Part shown: positions 8,963-17,043 of the stretch, one piece after another
How the letters are laid out: each line of letters starts with the position of its first letter
Position numbering within the stretch: the stretch's first letter is position 1
Origin: a virus
Direction: 5' to 3' (one strand)
DNA length: 64,000 nucleotides
IMG/VR virus record: IMGVR_UViG_3300032116_000001
Span: 124,001 to 188,000 of that record
The notes under the pieces: generated by a model
Database searches by the model: none
Seen by the model: only the letters and a program-made list of their open reading frames with translations
What the model was told of the DNA's origin: nothing
Translations under genes and position numbers: made by a program

Positions 8963-9016
8963 TTTTCTGTTATTTTTTTGAAAATGTTACAGGTGCAAGC
9001 CTGAAAATAACAGAAA
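8963..9016 (+). repeat. Long inverted repeat in the leader of the protease gene
   Basis: A TTTCTGTTATTTT arm near 8964-8976 is complementary to AAAATAACAGAAA at about 9004-9016, with a small CAGG...CCTG hairpin between them. No T-run follows, so a simple terminator is unlikely. The 145-base gap (8942-9086) otherwise shows only an AGGAGA ribosome-binding site at 9071-9076. It is probably a structured 5' leader or operator. Confidence 0.5.
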
Positions 9017-9089
9017 GGCATATAAAGCGTTGGTTTTGAAAGTTTTCAAAAAATCAACATAACTAATTTTAGGAGAAAGAATCACCTTG

Positions 9090-12000
9090 ATGGAGCGGCG
9101 AGCCAAGTGCGGCATCATAAATATTCATAGCTTTCTCAACGAGGAAGATCGCAATGCGGCTCGTGATCACATGATGCGAACTGCTTCTGTTCAATTAAGA
9201 GAAGCAGCTAAAATTGGTTTGCAGTCTTTATATGCTGATCCAGAAGAAGTTTTAAAGAAATACAAAGACTTTGACATAGTTAAAGCAATGCAGGCAAGAA
9301 AAGGTGCCAAGCTTCTGTGGGTCAGGGCCAGGGCGATTGACGCTGATACAGTAAATGCCAATGGCGATTATTTCTCAAGGGCCGAGTTACTTAAGGAAGT
9401 TGAAGTTAAGGGCGAAAAGATACCTGCGTATAAAACATTTGAAGGTGTCCCGATTTATACAAATCACAAAAACGATGACATCGAGCAGGCAAAGGGTATG
9501 GTCGTTTATGCAGAATGGGACGAGGAACAAAATTGTGTATTCTGTACATTCTTCGTTGACGAAGAAGCGTACCCTGATATAGCAAGAAATATTCGAACTG
9601 GTGTAATCCATGATGTTTCTATGGGCTGTCAGGTGCAAAGTGGCGAGTGCTCTAAATGCGGCAATATAGCCACTATTGAAAAAGAATATTGTGATTGTCT
9701 CAAGAAATACAAAGGCAAAAAACACCCTGTAACAGGTGAAAAAATTTATGAAAAAAACTTTGGATTAAAGTTTATTGAATTAAGTTGTGTTGGTGACGGG
9801 GCATTTGAAACCTGCGAAATAGAAGAGCTTTATGACGTTGATGAAATTCTTGATGCTGCTATGAGCACAGAAAGACGTGCAAATTCTATTTATTCAAGCA
9901 TAGTTCTTGCCAGCACATTAATGCCAGACAACACTGTTGATAAGCATTATTTTGAGGAATCTTTAAGAGAAATTTCTGCCGCTGCTCAATCTGCAGTACG
10001 ATTAGCCCAATCTGCAGGCACCCTGGTTGGTGGGCAGTTGATGGCAGGCGAGGGCGCGGACCAAAATGCAACAGTTTCGGCAGTATTAAACGCTCTGGGA
10101 ATTGATCCAAGGTCAGGGTTAAATATTCTTGATTTACTTAATCTTGCCTTAAACTTTTTAGAAGTTGCGGTTATGAATCTTTTTGCAAGAAAAGATAATG
10201 TTGACTTGACTCATGTTGGAAAAATTACAAAAAGCATGGCCGATCTTCAAAACACCATGCAAGACATGATTGATGATGGCGTAGATACTGGTGTAAGAAA
10301 TCAACAGCCAATTAATCAAGGTCAAATTGCAAATCAGCCACCAATGGCAGCTCCACAAATGCCCCAGGGTGGTCAACAAATTAATCCTGGCGCTGGGCAG
10401 CAACCCATGAATTGGAATAACTTGGGAGATGTTGGAAGATCAATAAGCCCAATGTCTATGCCTGGGGGAATTGGTGGTGGCGTTGTGCTTTCATCTTCTG
10501 ATCCACAAATGATAATGTGGGCGTCAAAGGATGGAAGTCGCGAAGTTTACGCCAGCGTAAAAGCTTCGCAAAACAATCAATCTAGTAGATTGACAAACAA
10601 TATAGTAGAATTTGGACAAGCTCTTGTTGGCTTTAAAAATTCGCTTGGCATAGACCAAAAATCAATTGCCAATTTTAACAAAAACAATCAATTCGTGCGT
10701 GCTGCCCAAGGGCGCAACACAAATCAAAAGACCAACGCGCCTGTTACTGCAGGGGCGGGAGAATACCAAACTATGGATCATTTCGCAAAAATCGCTCAAG
10801 AGCAGCGCAAGAAATACGCTTTTACCGCCCATGTAGATGTTACTATGGAGGATGCCAGCGGCAACCGCGTTGTTCTTTCAACTGACGGAAATATTTCTGG
10901 ATTTGTCAAGGGTGTTAAAGCCCAGTGGGAGCCAGAACTTACTGAATCTCAAATCGCTCGCATGGAAAATGGCGAGGGCACAAGAGTTGCATCTGAGTTG
11001 CTTGCAAGTTTTGCAAAGCAAGTTAAAACAGCTGGATGGAAGCCTTATACCGAAACAGATGTCAAGGAAAACGAACTTGAGCCACATCGCAACGGGACAA
11101 AGATTGAAACAAGAGAAGAATCTTTGGAAAAAATGAGGTCCAACAACAAGGGTGAAAAAACCATGCAAGAAGCACTTGGTGGTGATTATTACTCCAATAG
11201 AAGAGACGCCGACGACGATGTTAAAGAAAACATGCTTGATGAAAGCGCAGGACTTTACGGCAGGGCCGTAAATGAGTCATTTAATGAAGTAAAGGATCGC
11301 TTGCTTGAAGATGCACGGCGTGGACATCCCGAAAATACACTTGAAGAACAACTTTCTGAGTGCAGAGAAAATCATGGAACCGCAGAAGTTGAAGTGGTAA
11401 TGACAATGGTGAAAGAAGCAATGGCCAAGGCCGTTGTTGCTTCAAGAGTTTTGCCAGAAGAAATTGTTTCCGTGGCTGAAACGCTGGCTTCGCGCAATGA
11501 TCTGGAAGAACTCGTTGCTCTTGCAAGCTTGGGTATGAATACCAGAAAGGCTTATGCTAATCGAAGAGCATTCCATAAAATTTCTGCTGTATTAATGGCA
11601 CCTGATGCTGCTCTGTTGCATTCGCTTGGTGAGATTGTGAGCCGTGAAATAACTGCATCTGATGTAAGTGAGGCAATTCGAGTTGCTGCATCTATGAAAG
11701 ACGTGGCAACTACTGCTGTCGCAAACATGGTTGAAGCCATGAGAGACGGCGAAATGGTTGAGGCAGCGCCTGTAAACATTAAGGTTAGCAGAGAAGAAAG
11801 ACTCAAAACAGCTCTTGCCTCTTCTGGGCACGAATCATTTAATAAAGAGCACTTAAAGGCTGTTATTTCAGCAATGGTGATGGCAAGTGAAGAAACACAA
11901 GCTACACCCGAAGAGGTTGTTGATTCACTCAAGGGACTTAATTTGGCCTCAAAAATCAACGAAGCCCGAACAGCTTCGGCGACGGATGGAAGATTGACTG

Positions 12001-13367
12001 CAAGAGCAAGAAAACAATTCTGGGGTAATGAAAGATTCGCATCTAAGTCAACGGTCTCTGATGCAACTGTTGGATGGATTGCTGATTACGCAACCAACTT
12101 TGATTACAGTACGCAGGCGGTGGCTCAGGCTGTGGAAAAACTTACCAATGATCCCAGGGTGGCAACGCACTTGATTACTAAGGCCATTGATGCCAAGCTC
12201 CAAGGCGAAAGAATGGCAGGTGTTACGGTTACAGAAGAAAAGTCAGAAATCATTCGCTTTGTGTGCAGGGCAGAAGACCTCGGAGGTATTGACCCCAAGG
12301 ACGAAGCTTTTGAAGACACTTTTAGACAAAAGGCTATTGAAATTCTAACCGCTCAAGGATTTACAGTTGATCCAGGAACATTTAGCTTTACTGATCTTTC
12401 AGTAACAGAAAACGGGGACATTACTGCGTCGGTTCAAACCAGAGTCACAAAGACTTTTAAAGCAGACGCCGAATTACCTGCTCAGCCCCTGGAAAATATG
12501 GACACAATGTCCGTGGCCCCAGAAGTTATTGAGCCAACAGTAGTAATGTCTGAAGCAGCAAGAGAAGCCAGACTTGCAAGGCGGCAGCAAATTTTAAGCA
12601 AGATTGCACAAGCCGCCCCTGGCATGATGCCACCAGCTCAAGAGATGGGCACGCCAGGCATGGATGCTTCGGGTATGGGAATGGCAGGCGCTGAAGGTCT
12701 TGGCGTTGCCGCCTTGTCGGTGCCGACGGCAGCGGGTGACAATCCTGTTGAAGAACCCGCTGATACTGATGCAATGCCAGAACCTGGCAATCCAAAGCCA
12801 ATTGGTACTATCTGCCCCATATGTGGCAGCGATGATGTTGATCTTGCTAACAGCGAGGGTGAGTGCAACTCGTGTGGCACGCGCTATAAAGTTATGCAAA
12901 GTATTGAAATCATTAGCATTGGTGGTGGTGAGCCCGTTAATAATGATTCGCCTGAGGCAGAAATGGATGGCATGGCGTCACCCGATACCATGGGTCTTGG
13001 AGAGGACACTGGTCTGGGCGCTGCCACTGCGCCCGCTCCTATGGGTTCACCCGACATGAACAACCCAGGAGGCATGCCGCCTGCTCAAGGAATGGGAGCC
13101 ATGGCCAGCGCAGGCGCAGCTTTGTATCGAATTGCTGCCACAGTTGACTCTGATGTGTATCTCAAAACAACTATGCCAAACTTTAGCCGAACTGCTGAAA
13201 AGCAATTGCCCATCGGCATGGTATGTCCAAAGTGCGGCAGCAGAGAGGCTCAAAAAGTCAAGAACTCTACGTTCTGTTATGATTGTGGAAACTATGCTAT
13301 TAGCAGCGTGAAGCCAAATGATTCTGATCCCACAAAGATCGATGTTTCAATAACCTGGTTGGCATAA
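9090..13367 (+). CDS. Capsid maturation protease polyprotein with zinc ribbons
   Basis: Residues about 70-260 match the phage prohead protease family that processes scaffold and capsid proteins: 'VNANGDYFSRAELLK', 'GVPIYTNHKNDD' and 'IRTGVIHDVSMGCQV', giving a His127/Ser178 catalytic pair. A CxxC-x(n)-CxC cluster (CSKCGN, EYCDC) follows directly, as in relatives I know from large phages. The rest is unusual: Pro/Gln-rich linkers (about 405-480), long helical stretches, a TLEEQL motif near 751, and two C-terminal zinc ribbons (CPICGS at 1243, CPKCGS at 1380). At about 1,426 residues it is several times the usual protease length, so it may be a protease-scaffold polyprotein. The start is TTG 9087 or ATG 9090, with AGGAGA upstream. 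Confidence 0.8.
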   Translation: MERRAKCGIINIHSFLNEEDRNAARDHMMRTASVQLREAAKIGLQSLYADPEEVLKKYKDFDIVKAMQARKGAKLLWVRARAIDADTVNANGDYFSRAELLKEVEVKGEKIPAYKTFEGVPIYTNHKNDDIEQAKGMVVYAEWDEEQNCVFCTFFVDEEAYPDIARNIRTGVIHDVSMGCQVQSGECSKCGNIATIEKEYCDCLKKYKGKKHPVTGEKIYEKNFGLKFIELSCVGDGAFETCEIEELYDVDEILDAAMSTERRANSIYSSIVLASTLMPDNTVDKHYFEESLREISAAAQSAVRLAQSAGTLVGGQLMAGEGADQNATVSAVLNALGIDPRSGLNILDLLNLALNFLEVAVMNLFARKDNVDLTHVGKITKSMADLQNTMQDMIDDGVDTGVRNQQPINQGQIANQPPMAAPQMPQGGQQINPGAGQQPMNWNNLGDVGRSISPMSMPGGIGGGVVLSSSDPQMIMWASKDGSREVYASVKASQNNQSSRLTNNIVEFGQALVGFKNSLGIDQKSIANFNKNNQFVRAAQGRNTNQKTNAPVTAGAGEYQTMDHFAKIAQEQRKKYAFTAHVDVTMEDASGNRVVLSTDGNISGFVKGVKAQWEPELTESQIARMENGEGTRVASELLASFAKQVKTAGWKPYTETDVKENELEPHRNGTKIETREESLEKMRSNNKGEKTMQEALGGDYYSNRRDADDDVKENMLDESAGLYGRAVNESFNEVKDRLLEDARRGHPENTLEEQLSECRENHGTAEVEVVMTMVKEAMAKAVVASRVLPEEIVSVAETLASRNDLEELVALASLGMNTRKAYANRRAFHKISAVLMAPDAALLHSLGEIVSREITASDVSEAIRVAASMKDVATTAVANMVEAMRDGEMVEAAPVNIKVSREERLKTALASSGHESFNKEHLKAVISAMVMASEETQATPEEVVDSLKGLNLASKINEARTASATDGRLTARARKQFWGNERFASKSTVSDATVGWIADYATNFDYSTQAVAQAVEKLTNDPRVATHLITKAIDAKLQGERMAGVTVTEEKSEIIRFVCRAEDLGGIDPKDEAFEDTFRQKAIEILTAQGFTVDPGTFSFTDLSVTENGDITASVQTRVTKTFKADAELPAQPLENMDTMSVAPEVIEPTVVMSEAAREARLARRQQILSKIAQAAPGMMPPAQEMGTPGMDASGMGMAGAEGLGVAALSVPTAAGDNPVEEPADTDAMPEPGNPKPIGTICPICGSDDVDLANSEGECNSCGTRYKVMQSIEIISIGGGEPVNNDSPEAEMDGMASPDTMGLGEDTGLGAATAPAPMGSPDMNNPGGMPPAQGMGAMASAGAALYRIAATVDSDVYLKTTMPNFSRTAEKQLPIGMVCPKCGSREAQKVKNSTFCYDCGNYAISSVKPNDSDPTKIDVSITWLA

Positions 13368-13382
13368 TTAAGCAAGAGTAGG

Positions 13383-13436
13383 AAACAAAACGAGACATGA
13401 TTGGTTAAATTCTAATCATGTCTCGTTTTGTTTTTT
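13383..13436 (+). terminator. Strong intrinsic terminator after the protease gene
   Basis: A perfect stem of about 20 bp (arms 13383-13402 and 13414-13433) encloses an 11-base loop and runs straight into TTTTTT. This is a textbook rho-independent terminator on the plus strand, 15 bases after the protease stop codon. Confidence 0.85.
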
Positions 13437-13475
13437 CATTTATTATTCCTTTTTATTGAATAATAAATGAAAAAA
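13431..13475 (+). promoter_or_regulatory. Second overlapping hairpin sharing the terminator T-run
   Basis: An 18-bp perfect stem (13431-13448 with 13458-13475, loop 13449-13457) uses the T-run of the previous terminator as its left arm. The two hairpins compete for bases 13431-13433, a layout reminiscent of attenuators. On the minus strand the right arm also gives a T-run. Confidence 0.5.
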
Positions 13476-13568
13476 AATATTTTTTTGCAGGTGTTAAAGC
13501 TATTTTTAGTGAAGTCTTTAAGCAGACACTCACTTGTTAATGCAAAACATAATCAAGTGAGGAGCCTA

Positions 13569-15305
13569 ATGGCTCTTAAACAGAGGGAAGCAGCAATTAT
13601 GAATAAGAATAACGAAACTCCCCTCCAGACTGATAGACTGAAACAAGTTCTTAGAATCGCAGAAATCAAAGCTACGGATAAAGAAGATATGGAAAATTGT
13701 GTAAACGACATGCAAAGAAGTGCTTCGCTTGATGAAAGTGAAGCACGCATTGTCGCCAAGGCCGTTAGGGCAAAGCATCTTCCTAATATTCTCCGTGAAG
13801 CGGGTGCTGAAGAAATGATTAAAGAGGATTTGTTAACGCCAGTTGGAGTGGCCTCGGAAACTGCTGACTTCGCTAAAGATAAAAATGACGACGATCACGA
13901 TGAAGATAATTCAGAATTTGTTGAAAACGAAGATTTTGATTTATTGAATTCTGAAGAAGATTTAAACGACGATATGGGCGAAGCAAACGACGAAACAAAC
14001 ATCGCCACTTTTGAAATCGACGTTCCCGCAGACAAGGTTGAGGAAGCGCAGAAAGCTGTGCAAGAAGCTCTTGACAAGATTTTTAGCGGAGACGCATCTG
14101 ACGATGAGTTAGATGAAGAAGACCATGACACAGCACTTGAAGGCCTTGCCGACGAAGACGTTGAGGAAGTGGATGATCTTGAAGGTGACATGGACATTGA
14201 TATGTCCACTGACGTAGAGGAGGCCGATGATGCCCCCTTGCAGCACACAGCAAGCACGGTGAATAAAATTATGACCCCAGAAGAAAGAACCAAGCGCCAA
14301 GCAGAGCGCGAAGCTATTCTCCAGCGCGTGGTCGTTGCTGAGGAAGCATCCAAGCCAAAAGACAGAGGTCTTGGCAAGGATACAACTGAAGGCACTTATG
14401 GTGGACAAAAGGCAAAGCCTTTCCAGCATAATGATGCCGCGCAATACCACGGCGAAGAAGCCTTCCCAACAATGTCCCTTAAGGGCGGTGAAGGTAATTC
14501 CCAGCGCGGAGACAATCCTAACTATGCCGATCAACCAATCCCGACTATGAATCCCGAAAACCTTCAGTTGAAGGGTGCCGTGGATGCGGTGAAGCTGGAC
14601 GGTCAGCCTGACGGAACTATCGAATATGTAATTGATTTCAATCATCTTGATGATGTTCCATCTGCGGAGCCTGAACGTGGCACCGCGTTTGAAATTCCAA
14701 CGCAAATGGAAAATCTTCCTCGCAAGACAACCGTTGCTTCTCAAAATGACACTGAGGAAAGACTGGCTGAAGTTGAAGATGTTGTTTACAATTACCTCGT
14801 TGAGGCTGGTGTAGACGGCGAAGAAGTTGGTAAAATGACAGTTGCCGAAGGTGTGAATCTTCTTATGAAGATTGCATCTGAAAAGAGTAAGGACACCGAG
14901 GCAAACGACCTTAACGTTGAAATCAATGCAGAAGATGCAAAAGATGAGCGCAAGGCCGCGATTCAAGAATCACGGATCAAAACTGCTTACTCTTGCGCAT
15001 TTAAGCTTGCTTTGAACAATGTCCTCGCACAAAATGAAGTTGATGGATACGCTGAAACTATGCTGAACGACAGGTTACCTGTTGACAGCATGATCAGACA
15101 AACAACGCTTCTGATGCGCTCTGCTAACAGTAGCGCTCAACGTGTCGCTCAGGCAGCCGCTGAGAACTTTGGCACTGCTCGCTCGGCTTCAAGCCAAGCC
15201 GTTTCGTCATCCCCTGCACTTTCTGGTGATTTTAACACCAATAGTGCTTCGACAGATATACAAGAGGCTCTTAGAGGTGTGTTTACCATGCCCCGTGAGA
15301 ACTAA
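13569..15305 (+). CDS. Acidic scaffold-like head protein
   Basis: I choose ATG 13569 (MALKQREA) because GAGGAG lies 5 bases upstream. A longer frame back to 13467 would begin inside the second hairpin and has no ribosome-binding site. The 578 residues include a very acidic segment (about residues 95-230, long runs of Asp and Glu), a polar middle with Gly/Gln/Asn, and a helical C-terminal domain (about 395-530). Acidic helical proteins encoded between the protease and capsid genes are typical of scaffolding or prohead-core proteins removed during maturation. No direct family match is recognised, so scaffold is inferred from composition and gene order. Downstream spacing to the decoration gene is 29 bases. 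Confidence 0.65.
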   Translation: MALKQREAAIMNKNNETPLQTDRLKQVLRIAEIKATDKEDMENCVNDMQRSASLDESEARIVAKAVRAKHLPNILREAGAEEMIKEDLLTPVGVASETADFAKDKNDDDHDEDNSEFVENEDFDLLNSEEDLNDDMGEANDETNIATFEIDVPADKVEEAQKAVQEALDKIFSGDASDDELDEEDHDTALEGLADEDVEEVDDLEGDMDIDMSTDVEEADDAPLQHTASTVNKIMTPEERTKRQAEREAILQRVVVAEEASKPKDRGLGKDTTEGTYGGQKAKPFQHNDAAQYHGEEAFPTMSLKGGEGNSQRGDNPNYADQPIPTMNPENLQLKGAVDAVKLDGQPDGTIEYVIDFNHLDDVPSAEPERGTAFEIPTQMENLPRKTTVASQNDTEERLAEVEDVVYNYLVEAGVDGEEVGKMTVAEGVNLLMKIASEKSKDTEANDLNVEINAEDAKDERKAAIQESRIKTAYSCAFKLALNNVLAQNEVDGYAETMLNDRLPVDSMIRQTTLLMRSANSSAQRVAQAAAENFGTARSASSQAVSSSPALSGDFNTNSASTDIQEALRGVFTMPREN

Positions 15306-15334
15306 TCTCTTCCATTTCAGGAGAAAATCAACAA

Positions 15335-15961
15335 ATGGCAATTCACATTATCAACGCTGTGATCGTAGCAAACTACGACACAAAGAAAAACACTGATTTC
15401 ACCCAGGGCGCTGCTCTGGCCCGTGATCTCTCTGGTGCCGATGCTGGTCTTGTTCGCAAGGCTGACCGCGCCTCTGACACTGCCGCTAACTGGGTTGGCC
15501 TTGCCGCTGACAACAACCAGAGAAGTGGCAACACGATCATTCTGAACGACCCCGTTGGTTCAACTTACGTTGACGGCAGCGGAAACCTGGTTAGCAATGC
15601 TAATGGTTTCTACGTCGGCGAAAAGCGTGCTATCGGCGACTTCCAAGACGAAACCGTCAACAATGTGACCAACCTCACGGCGGGCGCTGGCGGATTTGAA
15701 GGACCGCGCAGAGGAGTTGGTGTTTACACAACCCCATCTGGCCAATTCATCACTGACCAATTCGTGGCCGTAGCCACCTCTTCTGCCACTGCTGACAGTG
15801 GCTCTGCTATCACTTTCGCCATCGGTGATTCACTGACGTTTGGTGCTGGTGCCAATGCTGGTAAGCTCGTGAGACTTGCTAACGCGGCCCATGGACGAGC
15901 AGTTGCTGTGGTTGAAAAGTATGATGCTGCAGCTGGCCTTTTGTGGATTCAACAGGTCTAA
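15335..15961 (+). CDS. Probable capsid decoration/stabilisation protein
   Basis: A 208-residue, Gly/Ala/Thr/Asn-rich protein with beta-type patterning and few charged runs ('VGVYTTPSGQFITDQFV', 'GDSLTFGAGANAGKLV'). Small beta-rich proteins encoded just before the major capsid gene are commonly head decoration proteins that bind the outer capsid surface. An AGGAG ribosome-binding site lies 12 bases before the ATG. Codons are strongly C- and G-ending, like the capsid gene and unlike neighbours, suggesting high expression. The assignment rests on position, size and composition. Confidence 0.6.
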   Translation: MAIHIINAVIVANYDTKKNTDFTQGAALARDLSGADAGLVRKADRASDTAANWVGLAADNNQRSGNTIILNDPVGSTYVDGSGNLVSNANGFYVGEKRAIGDFQDETVNNVTNLTAGAGGFEGPRRGVGVYTTPSGQFITDQFVAVATSSATADSGSAITFAIGDSLTFGAGANAGKLVRLANAAHGRAVAVVEKYDAAAGLLWIQQV

Positions 15962-15985
15962 GATAATAAGGAGATCAACAAATAA

Positions 15986-16840
15986 ATGAGCATGATCAAG
16001 AGAAATACAAACGAGCAGCGCGAAGCCATTATTGCAATGGCTATGGAAACCCCCGAGGGTAGAACTGCGCTTGCACAAGCGATGGTTGAGCCAATCAAAA
16101 CATCGTTGATGTACCAAGCCATCGGGCGAAAGCTTCTGATGGTTGACGAGCTGCCAAACGGCGCTCTGGCCCGATACGAGCGCGACGTAGCTGTTAAGAG
16201 CTACGTGATTCCGAAGCGTGGTTCCGTGCCCGACGCCCTCGTGGAAGCTGAAGAGCTGATCGTTCCTACGATTGAGCTTGCTGCCCACCCCACGATCAGA
16301 CTGAACGAAATCCGCGCCCGCCGATTCTACATCGTGGACCGCGCACAAGTTCGTGCCAAGGACTCGCTCCAGCGACAGGAAGACGTTGAAGTCTTTAAGG
16401 TCATCAACGCTGCAATCCCAACTGACCACAGCATCTCCGTTTCAGGTACCCTGCAGGCTGAAAACATCAACCTGGCCCTTACCCTGATCGAAGAGCACGA
16501 ACTGATCGGTGCCAAGATTGTTCTCGCTCCACAGCGATACAAGGACATTCGGGGCTGGGGCAAGGAAGTGTACGATGAGGCAACTCAGCGCGACATCCTG
16601 ATGACTGGTCTGTACGGCCACATCTACAGTGCTGACATTCACGTTAGCACCATGGTTCCTAAGAACGCGGTCTACGTGCTTGCACCTGCCCAGTTCGTTG
16701 GTGCCATGCCAGTGAAGCAAGACATCACTGTTCTGCCCGCAGACGATCCTAAGCGACTCCGCCTCGGCTGGGTGGTCTATGAAGAAATCGGCTTTGCTGT
16801 CATCAATGATTACGCTTTGAGCCGCGTGACTGTTGCTTAA
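15986..16840 (+). CDS. Probable major capsid protein
   Basis: A 284-residue protein whose length and pattern suit an HK97-fold capsid subunit: an N-terminal helix with 'TPEGRTALAQAMVEPI', a beta-rich E-loop-like stretch ('RYERDVAVKSYVIPK'), a helical spine ('LQRQEDVEVFKVINAAIP') and C-terminal strands with 'PAQFVGAMPVKQDITVLPA'. Similar 'YVLAPAQFVGAMPVKQD' endings are typical of capsid proteins in large phages. An AAGGAG site precedes the ATG. It has the most biased codon use in the window (mostly CTG, ATC, AAC, GTC), as expected for the most abundant virion protein. Gene order (portal, protease, scaffold, decoration, capsid) supports the call. A terminator follows immediately. Confidence 0.8.
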   Translation: MSMIKRNTNEQREAIIAMAMETPEGRTALAQAMVEPIKTSLMYQAIGRKLLMVDELPNGALARYERDVAVKSYVIPKRGSVPDALVEAEELIVPTIELAAHPTIRLNEIRARRFYIVDRAQVRAKDSLQRQEDVEVFKVINAAIPTDHSISVSGTLQAENINLALTLIEEHELIGAKIVLAPQRYKDIRGWGKEVYDEATQRDILMTGLYGHIYSADIHVSTMVPKNAVYVLAPAQFVGAMPVKQDITVLPADDPKRLRLGWVVYEEIGFAVINDYALSRVTVA

Positions 16841-16858
16841 AAAGCAACCCGATAATAA

Positions 16859-16893
16859 AAATCCCCACGAAATTAGTTTCGTGGGGATTTTTT
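16859..16893 (+). terminator. Strong intrinsic terminator after the capsid gene
   Basis: A 14-bp perfect stem (AAATCCCCACGAAA with its complement, 16859-16872 and 16877-16890), loop TTAG, then continued T bases. It closes the head operon. The following 150 bases (16894-17043) are very AT-rich, with no gene visible. Confidence 0.9.
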
Positions 16894-17043
16894 GGCTTAT
16901 TTTGAACTTGTTTTATTTAATTTTTAAAAATCTATCGCTAAATTTCCCAAAATAAGAAAAAACAATTTTTAATAAAATCGTAAAATTTAATATTTAATTT
17001 CTATAAATTTAGTATGCATCAGCCAATTATAAAATGAGTTCAT

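Noticed and set aside
13467-13568. Upstream start for the scaffold-like gene
   Set aside because: The first codon lies within a stable hairpin with no ribosome-binding site; ATG 13569 has GAGGAG in good position.
14109-14966. Antisense 285-residue reading frame over the scaffold-like gene
   Set aside because: Long, but lies opposite a coding gene with clear start and ribosome-binding site; its protein is of odd composition and without recognisable domains.
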